Positions 1 to 8,804 of a DNA stretch of 64,000 nucleotides are shown in pieces; position 1 is the stretch's first letter, and every line of letters begins with the position of its first letter. The stretch is from Kitasatospora sp. MAA4. GTDB taxonomy: Bacteria; Actinomycetota; Actinomycetes; Streptomycetales; Streptomycetaceae. Below the pieces are notes generated by a model. That model saw nothing but the letters and a program-made list of their open reading frames with translations. It was not told the DNA's origin and did not search any database. The stretch lies in contig NZ_JARZAI010000003.1 of NCBI RefSeq assembly GCF_029893355.1, forward strand, positions 124,001-188,000, read 5' to 3'. Both the position numbers and the translations under genes were made by a program.

Positions 1-923
1 GCCTCTACCCGCTGGACGGCAGCGACTACCCGCTGCTGCGCGACGCCCTCGACAAGCTCCAGCTCAACGACGCCGCCCTGGTGTTCGAGCCGGAGACCTC
101 GGTCGCGCTGGGCTTCGGCTACCGCTGCGGATTCCTCGGGCTGCTGCACCTGGAGATCGTCCGGGAGCGCCTGGAGCGCGAGTTCAACCTCGACCTGATC
201 TCCACCGCCCCCAACGTGGTCTACCGCGTGGTGATGGAGGACGGCTCCGAGCACACCGTCACCAACCCGAGCGAGTTCCCCAGCGGCAAGATCGCCGAGG
301 TGCACGAGCCGGTGGTGCGCGGGTCCATCCTGGTGCCGAACGAGTTCGTCGGCGCCGTCATGGAGCTCTGCCAGGGCCGCCGCGGCAACATGCAGGGCAT
401 GGACTACCTCTCCGAGGAGCGGGTGGAGCTGCGCTACACCCTGCCGCTCGCCGAGATCGTCTTCGACTTCTTCGACATCCTGAAGTCCAAGACCCGCGGC
501 TACGGTTCCTTCGACTACGAGCCGATCGGCGAGCAGACCGCCGACCTGGTCAAGGTCGACATCCTGCTGCACGGTGACGCCGTGGACGCCTTCTCCGCCA
601 TCGTGCACAAGGACAAGGCCTACAACTACGGCGTCATGATGGCCGGCAAGCTCCAGAAGCTGATCCCGCGCCAGCAGTTCGAGGTGCCGATCCAGGCCGC
701 GATCGGCTCGCGGGTGATCGCCCGTGAGACGGTCCGCGCGATCCGCAAGGACGTCCTCGCCAAGTGCTACGGCGGTGACATCTCCCGTAAGCGGAAGCTG
801 CTGGAGAAGCAGAAGGAGGGCAAGAAGCGGATGAAGATGGTCGGCCGCGTGGAGGTCCCGCAGGAGGCCTTCATCGCCGCGCTGTCGACGGACGCGGACG
901 CTCCCAAGGACGCCAAGAAGTAG
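1..923 (+). CDS. lepA: Elongation factor 4 (LepA), 3' part
   Basis: The C-terminal half of the ribosomal back-translocase LepA; the gene starts before the window, with the first full codon at base 3 and about 306 residues visible (family length about 600). LepA is a membrane-associated translational GTPase that acts on stalled or mistranslocated ribosomes. Seen here are the EF-G domain III/V-like stretch with [15 protein letters not shown] and the LepA-specific C-terminal domain with [16 protein letters not shown] followed by [18 protein letters not shown], the diagnostic LepA tail. The GTPase domain is outside the window. A strong hairpin follows the stop. Confidence 0.97.
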   Translation, partial: LYPLDGSDYPLLRDALDKLQLNDAALVFEPETSVALGFGYRCGFLGLLHLEIVRERLEREFNLDLISTAPNVVYRVVMEDGSEHTVTNPSEFPSGKIAEVHEPVVRGSILVPNEFVGAVMELCQGRRGNMQGMDYLSEERVELRYTLPLAEIVFDFFDILKSKTRGYGSFDYEPIGEQTADLVKVDILLHGDAVDAFSAIVHKDKAYNYGVMMAGKLQKLIPRQQFEVPIQAAIGSRVIARETVRAIRKDVLAKCYGGDISRKRKLLEKQKEGKKRMKMVGRVEVPQEAFIAALSTDADAPKDAKK

Positions 924-937
924 GCGCACCTGGTACA

Positions 938-974
938 CCGAAGGCCACCACCCGCAGCGGGTGGTGGCCTTCGG
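938..974. terminator. Bidirectional terminator between lepA and the ABC operon
   Basis: A perfect 18-bp inverted repeat (left arm 938-955, right arm 957-974, one base between the arms) sits 15 bases after the lepA stop and 16 bases before the 3' end of the convergent ABC transporter gene. It can terminate transcription from both sides. There is no T-run, as is usual for GC-rich actinobacteria. Confidence 0.85.
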
Positions 975-989
975 CGTGTGCGGTGCGGT

Positions 990-2987
990 TCAGCCCGTCT
1001 CGGCGACGGCCTCGGCGAACTGCGCCTGGTAGAGCTTGGCGTACGCGCCCTCGGCGGCGATCAGCTCGTCGTGCGAGCCCTGCTCGACGATCGCGCCGTT
1101 CTCCATCACCAGGATCACGTCGGCGTCCCGGATGGTGGAGAGCCGGTGGGCGATGACGAAGCTGGTCCGGCCGGTGCGCAGGGTGGCCATGGCCCGCTGG
1201 ATGAGCACCTCGGTACGGGTGTCCACCGAGCTGGTGGCCTCGTCCAGGACCAGGATGCTCGGCTGGGCGAGGAACGCCCGGGCGATCGTGATCAGCTGCT
1301 TCTCGCCCGCGCTGACGTTGGTGCCCTCGTCGTCGATCACCGTGTCGTAGCCGTCCGGCAGGGTGCGGACGAACCGGTCGACGTGCGCGGCCTTCGCCGC
1401 TTCGATCACCTGCTCACGCGTTGCACCCACCGACCCGTACGCGATGTTGTCGGCGATGGAGCCGCCGAACAGCCAGGTGTCCTGGAGCACCATGCCGATG
1501 CCGGAGCGCAGTTCCTCGCGGGACATCGCGGCGATGTCCACCCCGTCCAGGGTGATCCGGCCGCCGCTGACCTCGTAGAACCGCATCAGCAGGTTGACCA
1601 TGGTGGTCTTGCCGGCCCCGGTCGGACCGACGATCGCCACCGTGTGGCCGGGCTCGACCTTCAGCGACAGGTCCTCGATCAGCGGCTTGTCCGGGTCGTA
1701 GCGGAAGGCCACGTCCTCGAAGGCCACCAGGCCGCGCAGTTCGGCCGGCCGCTCGGGGTGCAGCGGGTCGGCGGACTGCTCCTCGGCGTCCAGCAGCTCG
1801 AAGACCCGCTCCGCCGAGGCGACGCCGGACTGCACCAGGTTGGCCATCGAGGCGACCTGGGTGAGCGGCTGGCTGAACTGCCGCGAGTACTGGATGAACG
1901 CCTGCACGTCACCGATCGACAGCGCGCCGCTGGCCACCCGCAGGCCGCCGACCACCGCGACCAGCACGTAGTTGAGGTTGCTGATCAGCATCATCGCGGG
2001 CTGGATCGTCCCGGAGATGAACTGCGCCTTGAAGCCTGCGGCGTAGAGCGCCTCGTTCTCCTGGCGGAAGGTCTCGGCGGCCTCCTTCTGCCGGCCGAAG
2101 ACCTTCACCAGCGCGTGGCCGGTGTACATCTCCTCGATGTGGCCGTTCAGCTTGCCGGTGGTCTTCCACTGCGCGACGAACTGCGGCTGGGCCCGCTTGC
2201 CGACCCGGGCCGCGACGACCACCGAGATGGGCACCGAGATCAGCGCGATGAGCGCGAGTATCCAGGAGATCCAGAACATCATCGCCAGCACACCGATGAT
2301 GGTGAGCAGCGAGTTCACCACCTGGCCCATGGTCTGCTGCATGGACTGGCCGATGTTGTCGATGTCGTTGGTGACCCGGCTGAGCACCTCGCCGCGCGAC
2401 TGCTTGTCGAAGTAGCTCAGCGGCAGCCGGGAGAGCTTGGTGTCCACGTCCGTGCGCAGCCGGTTGACCGTGCGGTTGATCGCGCCGGCCGCCAGCCGCC
2501 CCTGCAGGATGCCGAAGAGGCCGGAGGCGACGTAGATGGCCAGCACCCAGAGCAGGACGGTGCCGATGGCGCCGAAGTCGATGCCCCGGCCGGGTGTGAA
2601 GTCGATCGCGTTGAGCACACTGGCGAGGTGGTCGCCGCTCTTCTGGCGGACCTCGGCGATCACCTGGGCGTGCGTCAGGCCGGCCGGGAATCTCCCGCCG
2701 GTCGCCCCCTTGACGATCAGGTCGGTGGCCTGGCCGAGGATCTTGGGCCCGATCACCGCGCAGCCGACGCTGAGCGTGCCCAGCGCGATGACTCCGCTGA
2801 GCGCGGCCCGTTCGCGCTTGAGCATCCCCAGCATCCGCTTGCCGGAGCCCTTGAAGTCCATCGACTTCTCGGCCGCCTGGCCGCCCATGAAGCGGCCTGG
2901 GCCGGCCGGCCCGCGGCGGGCGGCTGCCTCCGCGGAGGCGTTGACCACGGCGGGTTTCGCGGTGGTCGAGGTCTTCGGGGTGGTCAC
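990..2987 (-). CDS. ABC exporter subunit with catalytic Glu (permease-ATPase fusion)
   Basis: A 665-residue half-transporter of the ABCB/multidrug exporter type: about 90 N-terminal residues rich in Ala and Pro, a six-helix membrane domain (roughly 100-400), then an ATPase domain. Walker A GPTGAGKTT lies near residue 455, a non-canonical signature VSAGEKQ near 562, and Walker B LVLDEATSSVD near 579 with the catalytic Glu intact. The GTG start at 2987 overlaps the stop of the upstream gene by four bases (GTGA), implying translational coupling and a heterodimer with that subunit. The exported substrate cannot be told from sequence; lipids, peptides or drugs are all possible. A later Met near residue 34 is the alternative start. 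Confidence 0.93.
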   Translation of the reverse strand: MTTPKTSTTAKPAVVNASAEAAARRGPAGPGRFMGGQAAEKSMDFKGSGKRMLGMLKRERAALSGVIALGTLSVGCAVIGPKILGQATDLIVKGATGGRFPAGLTHAQVIAEVRQKSGDHLASVLNAIDFTPGRGIDFGAIGTVLLWVLAIYVASGLFGILQGRLAAGAINRTVNRLRTDVDTKLSRLPLSYFDKQSRGEVLSRVTNDIDNIGQSMQQTMGQVVNSLLTIIGVLAMMFWISWILALIALISVPISVVVAARVGKRAQPQFVAQWKTTGKLNGHIEEMYTGHALVKVFGRQKEAAETFRQENEALYAAGFKAQFISGTIQPAMMLISNLNYVLVAVVGGLRVASGALSIGDVQAFIQYSRQFSQPLTQVASMANLVQSGVASAERVFELLDAEEQSADPLHPERPAELRGLVAFEDVAFRYDPDKPLIEDLSLKVEPGHTVAIVGPTGAGKTTMVNLLMRFYEVSGGRITLDGVDIAAMSREELRSGIGMVLQDTWLFGGSIADNIAYGSVGATREQVIEAAKAAHVDRFVRTLPDGYDTVIDDEGTNVSAGEKQLITIARAFLAQPSILVLDEATSSVDTRTEVLIQRAMATLRTGRTSFVIAHRLSTIRDADVILVMENGAIVEQGSHDELIAAEGAYAKLYQAQFAEAVAETG

Positions 2988-4717
2988 GCCGCCTCCTGCT
3001 CGGTGAGCTGGGAGAGCACGATCTCCCGGTATGTCGGGTTGTCGGCCATCAGCTCGTGGTGCGTTCCGCTGCCGACCACCGTGCCCTCGTCCAGGACGAT
3101 GATCCGATCGGCGTCGCGGATCGTGCTGACCCGCTGCGCCACGATCAGCACCGTGGCCTCGGCCGTCTCCCGGGCCAGCGCCTTGCGGAGCCTGGCGTCG
3201 GTCGCGTAGTCGAGCGCCGAGAAGGAGTCGTCGAAGAGGTAGACCTGCGGCTGGCGGACCAGCGCACGGGCGATGGCCAGGCGCTGACGCTGACCGCCCG
3301 AGACGTTGCTGCCGCCCTGGGCGATCGAGGCCTCCAGGCCGCCGTCCAACTTCTCGACGAAGTCCTTGGCCTGCGCGGTCTCCAGCGCCTTCCAGAGCTC
3401 CTCGTCGGTGGCGTCCGGCCGGCCGTAGCGCAGGTTGCTGGCCACCGTGCCGGAGAACAGGTACGGCTTCTGCGGGACCAGGCCGACGGTCTCGGCGAGC
3501 AGCGCGGGGTCGAGTTCGCGGACGTTCACGCCGTTCACCAGCACCTCGCCGCCGGTCGCGTCGAAGAGCCGCGGGATCAGGCCGAGCAGCGTGCTCTTGC
3601 CGCTGCCGGTGCTGCCGATGACGGCGGTGGTCTGGCCGGGCCGCGCGTCGACGTCGATACCGCGCAGCACCGGCGACTCGGCGCCAGGGAAGCGGAACTC
3701 GACGCCGCGCAGCTCCAGTTGGCCGTGCTCGCGCATCTCGGTGACCGGAGCGGACGGCGGGACCACGCTGGAGTCGGTGGAGAGCACCTCCATGATCCGC
3801 TCGGCGCAGACCTCGGCACGCGGCACCATCATGAACATGAAGGTGGCCATCATGACGCTCATCAGGATCTGCATCAGGTAGGAGAGGAACGCCGTCAGGG
3901 CGCCGACCTGCATCCCGCCGTCGGCGATCCGGTGCGCGCCGAACCAGAGCACGGCGACGCTGGAGATGTTCACGACCATCATCACGGAGGGGAACATCAG
4001 GGCCAGCAGGCGGCCGACCCGCAGCGAGGCGTCCGTCAGCTCGTCGTTGGCCTCGCCGAAGCGGGCCTGCTCGTGGCCGTCCTTGACGAAGGCCCGGATC
4101 ACCCGGATACCGGTGATCTGCTCGCGCAGGATCCGGTTCACCTTGTCGATCCGCTGCTGCATGCTGCGGAACTGCGGGCGCAGGCGGCGGACCAGCAGCG
4201 TCACGATGACGCCGAGGACCGGCACCACCACGATCAGCAGGCCGGAGAGCGGGACGTCCTGGTTGAGCGCCATGATGATGCCGCCGACGCACATGATCGG
4301 CGCGGCCACCATCAGGGTGAACGTCATCAGGGTCAGCATCTGGACCTGCTGGACGTCGTTGGTGGTGCGGGTGATCAGCGAGGGGGCGCCGAACTGCCCG
4401 AGCTCGCGGGCGGAGAAGCTCTGCACCCGGTCGAAGACCGTGGCCCGGATGTCCCGGCCGATCGCCATCGCGGTGCGGGCGCCGAAGTAGACCGCGCCGA
4501 TCGAGCAGAGCGCCTGCGCGATGGTGACGGCGATCATCACCCCGCCGGTCCGCATGATGTAGCCGGTGTTGCCGGCGAGCACGCCCTTGTCGATGATGTC
4601 GGCATTGAGTGTCGGCAGGTACAGGTTGCCGATGGTCGAGATGAGCTGGAGAAGGACCAGCAGGACGATCGGTTTGGTGTAGGGCCTGAGATGGGCCCTG
4701 AGAAGTCGGATCAGCAC
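2984..4717 (-). CDS. ABC exporter subunit with degenerate ATP site
   Basis: The partner half-transporter, 577 residues, first gene of the operon. It has a six-helix membrane domain (about 10-310) and an ATPase domain with Walker A GSTGSGKST near residue 370 and a canonical signature VSGGQRQRLAIARAL near 472. Its Walker B reads YLFDDSFSALD, so the catalytic Glu is Asp. In known heterodimeric exporters (TM287/288, BmrCD, LmrCD) one NBD carries this substitution and its canonical signature completes the active site of the other subunit; the same asymmetry is seen here. Start is GTG at 4717 (protein begins MLIRLLRAH). The 280-bp region upstream is shared with the divergent acyl-CoA ligase gene. 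Confidence 0.93.
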   Translation of the reverse strand: MLIRLLRAHLRPYTKPIVLLVLLQLISTIGNLYLPTLNADIIDKGVLAGNTGYIMRTGGVMIAVTIAQALCSIGAVYFGARTAMAIGRDIRATVFDRVQSFSARELGQFGAPSLITRTTNDVQQVQMLTLMTFTLMVAAPIMCVGGIIMALNQDVPLSGLLIVVVPVLGVIVTLLVRRLRPQFRSMQQRIDKVNRILREQITGIRVIRAFVKDGHEQARFGEANDELTDASLRVGRLLALMFPSVMMVVNISSVAVLWFGAHRIADGGMQVGALTAFLSYLMQILMSVMMATFMFMMVPRAEVCAERIMEVLSTDSSVVPPSAPVTEMREHGQLELRGVEFRFPGAESPVLRGIDVDARPGQTTAVIGSTGSGKSTLLGLIPRLFDATGGEVLVNGVNVRELDPALLAETVGLVPQKPYLFSGTVASNLRYGRPDATDEELWKALETAQAKDFVEKLDGGLEASIAQGGSNVSGGQRQRLAIARALVRQPQVYLFDDSFSALDYATDARLRKALARETAEATVLIVAQRVSTIRDADRIIVLDEGTVVGSGTHHELMADNPTYREIVLSQLTEQEAA

Positions 4718-4867
4718 TCGGACACTCTCATTGTCGGCAGGGGGATTCGCATCCCTATTTTCGGTCTTCCATCCGGCCGCCGGACGGTATTACCGTGTCC
4801 CGGCCGCCTTGAGTCGTGCTGTCGACTGCACTGGGGTCGGCATGTCGTGCCAGACACCTCACCCCTC

Positions 4868-4896
4868 TTACGCAGCAGCCTTTTAGCCCCTAGGCT
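4868..4896 (+). promoter_or_regulatory. Candidate promoter for the acyl-CoA ligase gene
   Basis: TTACGC (4868-4873), a 17-bp spacer and TAGGCT (4891-4896) resemble a primary-sigma promoter; transcription would begin near 4903. Just downstream, 4909-4925 reads GTTACCAGCCAGTTAAC, with GTTA/TAAC ends and a repeated AGTTA core, a position where a repressor could act. The rest of the 280-bp divergent region (4718-4997) shows no gene. Confidence 0.45.
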
Positions 4897-4997
4897 GGCG
4901 CCTGTCTAGTTACCAGCCAGTTAACAAGCCCGTCGGGCGGCCCCCACCACCTCCGCTCGACGTTCACCCTCGGCCACCTGGTCCCCCGGAGGTCTCG

Positions 4998-6911
4998 TTG
5001 AGTTCAGCGCAGTCCGTTATCGGCTCCGACAAGATCGCCGGCCGCCCAGCCTCAGTGGCACACCTCTTCCTCAGCAGGGTAGAGGCCACCCCGAACGCCG
5101 AGGCATACCGGTTCCCCGTGCCAGTGGACGAGCACGCGGCGGACAGCACGCCCGGCGCCGAGCAGTGGCGTTCACTGACCTGGGCCCAGACGGCCGTACG
5201 GGTCAGGAACGTGGCGGCCGGCCTGATGGCCCTTGGCGTCCGCGCCGAGGACCGGGTCGCGATCGCCTCCTCCACCCGGGTCGAGTGGATCATCGCAGAC
5301 CTGGGCAACATGTGTGCCGGTTCCGCGACTACCACCGTCTACCCGAGCACCAACGCCGACGAGACGGCCTTCATTCTCGCGAACTCCGCCAGCAAGGCGC
5401 TCTTCGCCGAGAACGCCGTCCAGCTGGCCAAGGTGATCGCCCAGCGCGACCAGCTGCCCGAGCTGGGCCACGTGATCCTCTTCGACGCTCCCGCCGAGCG
5501 CCCCGCCCCCGAGGGGCTGGAGGTGCTCACCCTGGCCGAGCTGGAGGAGCGCGGCGCCGGCTACCTCAAGGAGCACCCGGACGCGGTGGACCAGGCGGTC
5601 GCCGCGTTGGACCGCGAGCAGCTGGCGACGCTCATCTACACCTCCGGCACCACCGGCCGGCCCAAGGGCGTCCGCCTGGTGCACGACTGCTGGGCGTACG
5701 AGGGGCTGGCCCAGCAGGAGAGCGGGCTGCTGCGCTCGGAGGACCTCCAGTTCATGTGGCTGCCGCTCTCGCACGTCTTCGGCAAGACGCTGATCTCCGG
5801 CCAGATCGCCACCGGTCACGTGATGGCGGTGGACGGCCGGGTGGACCGGATCATCCACAACCTGCCGGTCATCCGCCCCACCCTGATGGCCTCGGCGCCG
5901 CGGATCTTCGAGAAGGTCTACAACGGCATCGCCGGTCGGGCCAGAGCCGAGGGCGGCGCCAAGTACAAGATCTTCCTCTGGGCTGCCCAGGTGGCCCGCG
6001 ACTACGCCCGCACCACCCAGGAGAACCGGATCGCCACCGGCCGCGACAGCGCGCCGTTCGCGCTCAAGCTCCAGCACGCGGTCGCCGACAAGCTGGTGTA
6101 CGCCAAGATCCGTGCCGCGTTCGGCGGCCGGCTGCGCGGCTCGGTCTCCGGCAGCGCCGCGCTGACCCCGGACATCGGCTACTTCTTCCTGGGCGCCGGC
6201 GTGCCGATCCTGGAGGGCTACGGGCTCACCGAGACCAGCGCCGGCTCCACGGTCAACCGCGCCGAGGACATCCGGATCGGCACCTGCGGCATGCCGCTGC
6301 CGGGCACCGAGGTCCGGATCGCCGAGGACGGCGAGATCCTGCTGCGCGGCCCCGGCGTGATGCGCGGCTACCACGACCTGCCCGAGCAGACCGCGGAGGT
6401 GCTGGAGCCGGACGGCTGGTTCCACACCGGCGACATCGGCGAGGTCGACAAGGACGGCTACGTCCGGATCACCGACCGCAAGAAGGACATGTTCAAGACC
6501 TCGGGCGGCAAGTACGTCGCGCCCAGCGAGGTCGAGGGCAAGTTCAAGGCGATCTGCCCGTTCGTCAGCAACATCCTGGTGATCGGCAACGGGCGCAACT
6601 TCTGCACCGCGCTGATCTCGCTGGACGAGACGGTGATCATGCCGTGGGCGGCGGAGAAGGGCCTGACCGCCAAGACGTACGCCGAGGTGGTCGCGGCGCC
6701 GGAGGTGCACGCGCTGATCGAGGGCTTCGTGAAGCGGCTCAACACCGATCTTCAGCGCTGGCAGACGATCAAGAAGTTCACCCTCCTCCCGCGCGACCTG
6801 GACATCGAGCACGGCGAGCTGACCCCGAGCCTCAAGATCAAGCGGCCGGTCGTCGAGCGCACCTACGCCGACGCGGTCACCGAGATGTACGCGGGGGCCA
6901 ACGAGGCGTGA
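4998..6911 (+). CDS. Long-chain fatty acid-CoA ligase (FadD15-like)
   Basis: A 637-residue AMP-forming acyl-CoA synthetase that activates long-chain fatty acids for beta-oxidation or lipid synthesis. The AMP/phosphate-binding motif LIYTSGTTGRPKGV lies near residue 214, the adenylate-forming core motif GYGLTETSA near 407, a TGD motif before the hinge, and DRKKDMFKTSGGKYVAPSEVE-type C-terminal motif near 495. Length and the LIEGFVKRLNTDLQRWQTIKKF-type C-terminus match the FadD15 group of actinobacteria. The start is TTG at 4998, chosen because GGAGGT ends five bases before it. Divergent from the ABC exporter. Confidence 0.93.
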   Translation: MSSAQSVIGSDKIAGRPASVAHLFLSRVEATPNAEAYRFPVPVDEHAADSTPGAEQWRSLTWAQTAVRVRNVAAGLMALGVRAEDRVAIASSTRVEWIIADLGNMCAGSATTTVYPSTNADETAFILANSASKALFAENAVQLAKVIAQRDQLPELGHVILFDAPAERPAPEGLEVLTLAELEERGAGYLKEHPDAVDQAVAALDREQLATLIYTSGTTGRPKGVRLVHDCWAYEGLAQQESGLLRSEDLQFMWLPLSHVFGKTLISGQIATGHVMAVDGRVDRIIHNLPVIRPTLMASAPRIFEKVYNGIAGRARAEGGAKYKIFLWAAQVARDYARTTQENRIATGRDSAPFALKLQHAVADKLVYAKIRAAFGGRLRGSVSGSAALTPDIGYFFLGAGVPILEGYGLTETSAGSTVNRAEDIRIGTCGMPLPGTEVRIAEDGEILLRGPGVMRGYHDLPEQTAEVLEPDGWFHTGDIGEVDKDGYVRITDRKKDMFKTSGGKYVAPSEVEGKFKAICPFVSNILVIGNGRNFCTALISLDETVIMPWAAEKGLTAKTYAEVVAAPEVHALIEGFVKRLNTDLQRWQTIKKFTLLPRDLDIEHGELTPSLKIKRPVVERTYADAVTEMYAGANEA

Positions 6912-6919
6912 GTCCCGCG

Positions 6920-6960
6920 GTCCGGTACGGCCGGTGCAGCATGCCCCGGCCGTACCGGAC
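6920..6960 (+). terminator. Perfect 15-bp inverted repeat between fadD-like gene and hemW
   Basis: Arms 6920-6934 and 6946-6960 are perfectly complementary with an 11-base loop. It lies nine bases after the ligase stop, so it can act as its terminator. It also runs into a likely -10 element for hemW (GACAAT, 6958-6963), so the DNA palindrome could instead be an operator for hemW. Confidence 0.65.
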
Positions 6961-6969
6961 AATGGACGC

Positions 6970-8199
6970 ATGCCCTCCGCACTCCCCGACGGCGAACCCG
7001 TGCCGTCCGACGGTTCCCTGCCCGCCCACGCCCTGACGGGGCTGGGCGAGCGGCCGTTCGGCTTCTACCTGCACGTGCCGTACTGCGCCACCCGCTGCGG
7101 CTACTGCGACTTCAACACGTACACCGCCACCGAGCTGCGCTCCTCGGGGGCGGTGGCCTCGCAGGAGACGTACGCCGAGAACCTGATCGGCGAGATCCGG
7201 CTGGCCCGTCGAGTGCTGGGCGAGGTCGACCTGCCGGTGCGCACCGTCTTCCTCGGCGGCGGCACCCCGACCCTGCTGCCGGCCCGCGACCTGGTGGCGA
7301 TGCTGGCGGCGATCCGCTCCGAGTTCGGCCTCGCGGACGACGCCGAGGTGACCACCGAGGCCAACCCGGAGTCGGTCGACCCGGCCTACCTCACCGAGCT
7401 GCGCGAGGGCGGCTTCAACCGGATCTCGTTCGGCATGCAGAGCGCCCGCCCGCACGTCCTCCAGCTCCTCGACCGCCATCACACGCCCGGCCGGCCGGAG
7501 GCCTGCGTCGCCGAGGCCCGCGCGGCCGGCTTCGACCACGTCAACCTGGACCTCATCTACGGCACGCCGGGGGAGTCCGACGACGACTGGCGGGCCTCGC
7601 TGGACGCCGCCATCGGCGCCGGGCCCGACCATGTCTCCGCCTACTCGCTGATCGTCGAGGACGGCACCAAGCTGGCCGCCCGGATCAAGCGCGGGGAGCT
7701 GCCGATGGTCGACGACGACGTCCACGCCGACCGCTACCTGATCGCCGAGCAGGCGCTGGCCGCGGCCGGCTACTCCTGGTACGAGGTCTCCAACTGGGCC
7801 ACCAGCGAGGCCGGCCGCTGCCGCCACAACGAGCTGTACTGGACCGGCGCCGACTGGTGGGGCGCCGGCCCCGGCGCGCACAGCCACGTCGGCGGCGTGC
7901 GGTGGTGGAACGCCAAGCACCCGGCGGCGTACGCGCAGGCGCTGGCGGAGGGCCGCACCCCCGCGCTCGGCCGCGAGATCCTGCCCGACGAGGACCGCCG
8001 GGTGGAGCGCATCCTGCTGGAGCTGCGCCTGGTCGACGGCTGCCCGCTCACCCTGCTCGCCCCCCAGGGCCTGCGCGCCGCCGAACGCGCCCTCGCCGAC
8101 GGCCTCCTCATCCCCGACGCCTACGCCGACGGCCGCGCCGCCCTGACCCTGCGCGGCCGCTTGCTGGCGGACGCGATTGTGCGTGACCTGGTGGACTGA
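6970..8199 (+). CDS. hemW: Radical SAM heme chaperone HemW
   Basis: A 409-residue member of the HemW/HemN family; HemW binds heme and passes it to respiratory enzymes, and is not a true coproporphyrinogen dehydrogenase. The radical SAM cluster motif reads CATRCGYCDF near residue 39 (CxxxCxxC), followed by the SAM-binding GGGTPTLL near 97 and NLDLIYGTPGES. The lack of the extra HemN N-terminal catalytic stretch favours HemW. ATG at 6970 is chosen because GACAAT at 6958-6963 looks like a -10 element placed for a leaderless message; an upstream in-frame start at 6934 would lie inside the hairpin. Confidence 0.92.
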   Translation: MPSALPDGEPVPSDGSLPAHALTGLGERPFGFYLHVPYCATRCGYCDFNTYTATELRSSGAVASQETYAENLIGEIRLARRVLGEVDLPVRTVFLGGGTPTLLPARDLVAMLAAIRSEFGLADDAEVTTEANPESVDPAYLTELREGGFNRISFGMQSARPHVLQLLDRHHTPGRPEACVAEARAAGFDHVNLDLIYGTPGESDDDWRASLDAAIGAGPDHVSAYSLIVEDGTKLAARIKRGELPMVDDDVHADRYLIAEQALAAAGYSWYEVSNWATSEAGRCRHNELYWTGADWWGAGPGAHSHVGGVRWWNAKHPAAYAQALAEGRTPALGREILPDEDRRVERILLELRLVDGCPLTLLAPQGLRAAERALADGLLIPDAYADGRAALTLRGRLLADAIVRDLVD

Positions 8200-8239
8200 G
8201 CGGCGTTAACTCAGGAGCAGCCGTCCGAGGGAGCGTGTG

Positions 8240-8797
8240 ATGACCACCGTGGATGACCGCGTGGCAGGGATCTTCGAGGGGCTTGAGGTCCCTGAGGGAG
8301 TCAAGGCGGAGCTCATCAGGGGTGAGATTGTGCTGACGGTCGGGCCTGACATGGTCCACAACCTCATCGTGGCGGCCATCCAGGACCAGATTCCCCACGC
8401 TCGCTGGCGCCGACTCCAGACACAGGACCTGACCATTCCCGGTGCGGCCAGTCAGCCGCAGCCGGATTTGGTGGTCTTCGAGCGCGGGGCTGTCGAGGAG
8501 TTCGGGCGTCTGCTGCCCGCCCCTGCGGTGACCCTGGTCGTCGAGGTGGTCTCCAAGACCAGCGTCGACCGCGACTACCGGACCAAGCGCCTGATGTACG
8601 CGGAGGGGACGATCCCGGCGTACCTGATCGTCGATCCGGTCGAGGGCGTCTGCGTCCTGCTCACCGAACCCAGCAGCGCCACGCCCTCGGGTCTCCCGGA
8701 CTACCGGACCGAGCGGACCAGCCGGTTCGGCGACCCGGTGCCGGTCGGCGTGCTGGAGCTGACCCTGGAGACCGAGGACTTCCAGACCTACGCCTGA
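8240..8797 (+). CDS. Uma2 family (DUF820) putative nuclease
   Basis: A 185-residue protein of the Uma2/DUF820 family, a PD-(D/E)xK-fold group that is common and multicopy in cyanobacteria and streptomycetes; no cellular role is firmly established. Visible family marks are ELIRGEIVL near residue 27, QPDLVVF near 75 and the LVVEVVSKTS strand near 100 (family form EVxSPST), then a K/Y-rich helix and AYLIVDP. ATG at 8240 is preferred over GTG at 8237 because GAGGGA is better spaced from it. It ends eight bases before the convergent DUF3097 gene. Confidence 0.85.
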   Translation: MTTVDDRVAGIFEGLEVPEGVKAELIRGEIVLTVGPDMVHNLIVAAIQDQIPHARWRRLQTQDLTIPGAASQPQPDLVVFERGAVEEFGRLLPAPAVTLVVEVVSKTSVDRDYRTKRLMYAEGTIPAYLIVDPVEGVCVLLTEPSSATPSGLPDYRTERTSRFGDPVPVGVLELTLETEDFQTYA

Positions 8798-8804
8798 ACC
8801 CGCC

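Noticed and set aside
3000..4292. In-frame upstream extension of the second ABC subunit to about 1100 residues
   Set aside because: The extension is antisense-like Arg/Pro-rich sequence overlapping the real partner gene in another frame; GTG 2987 with the four-base overlap is the natural start.
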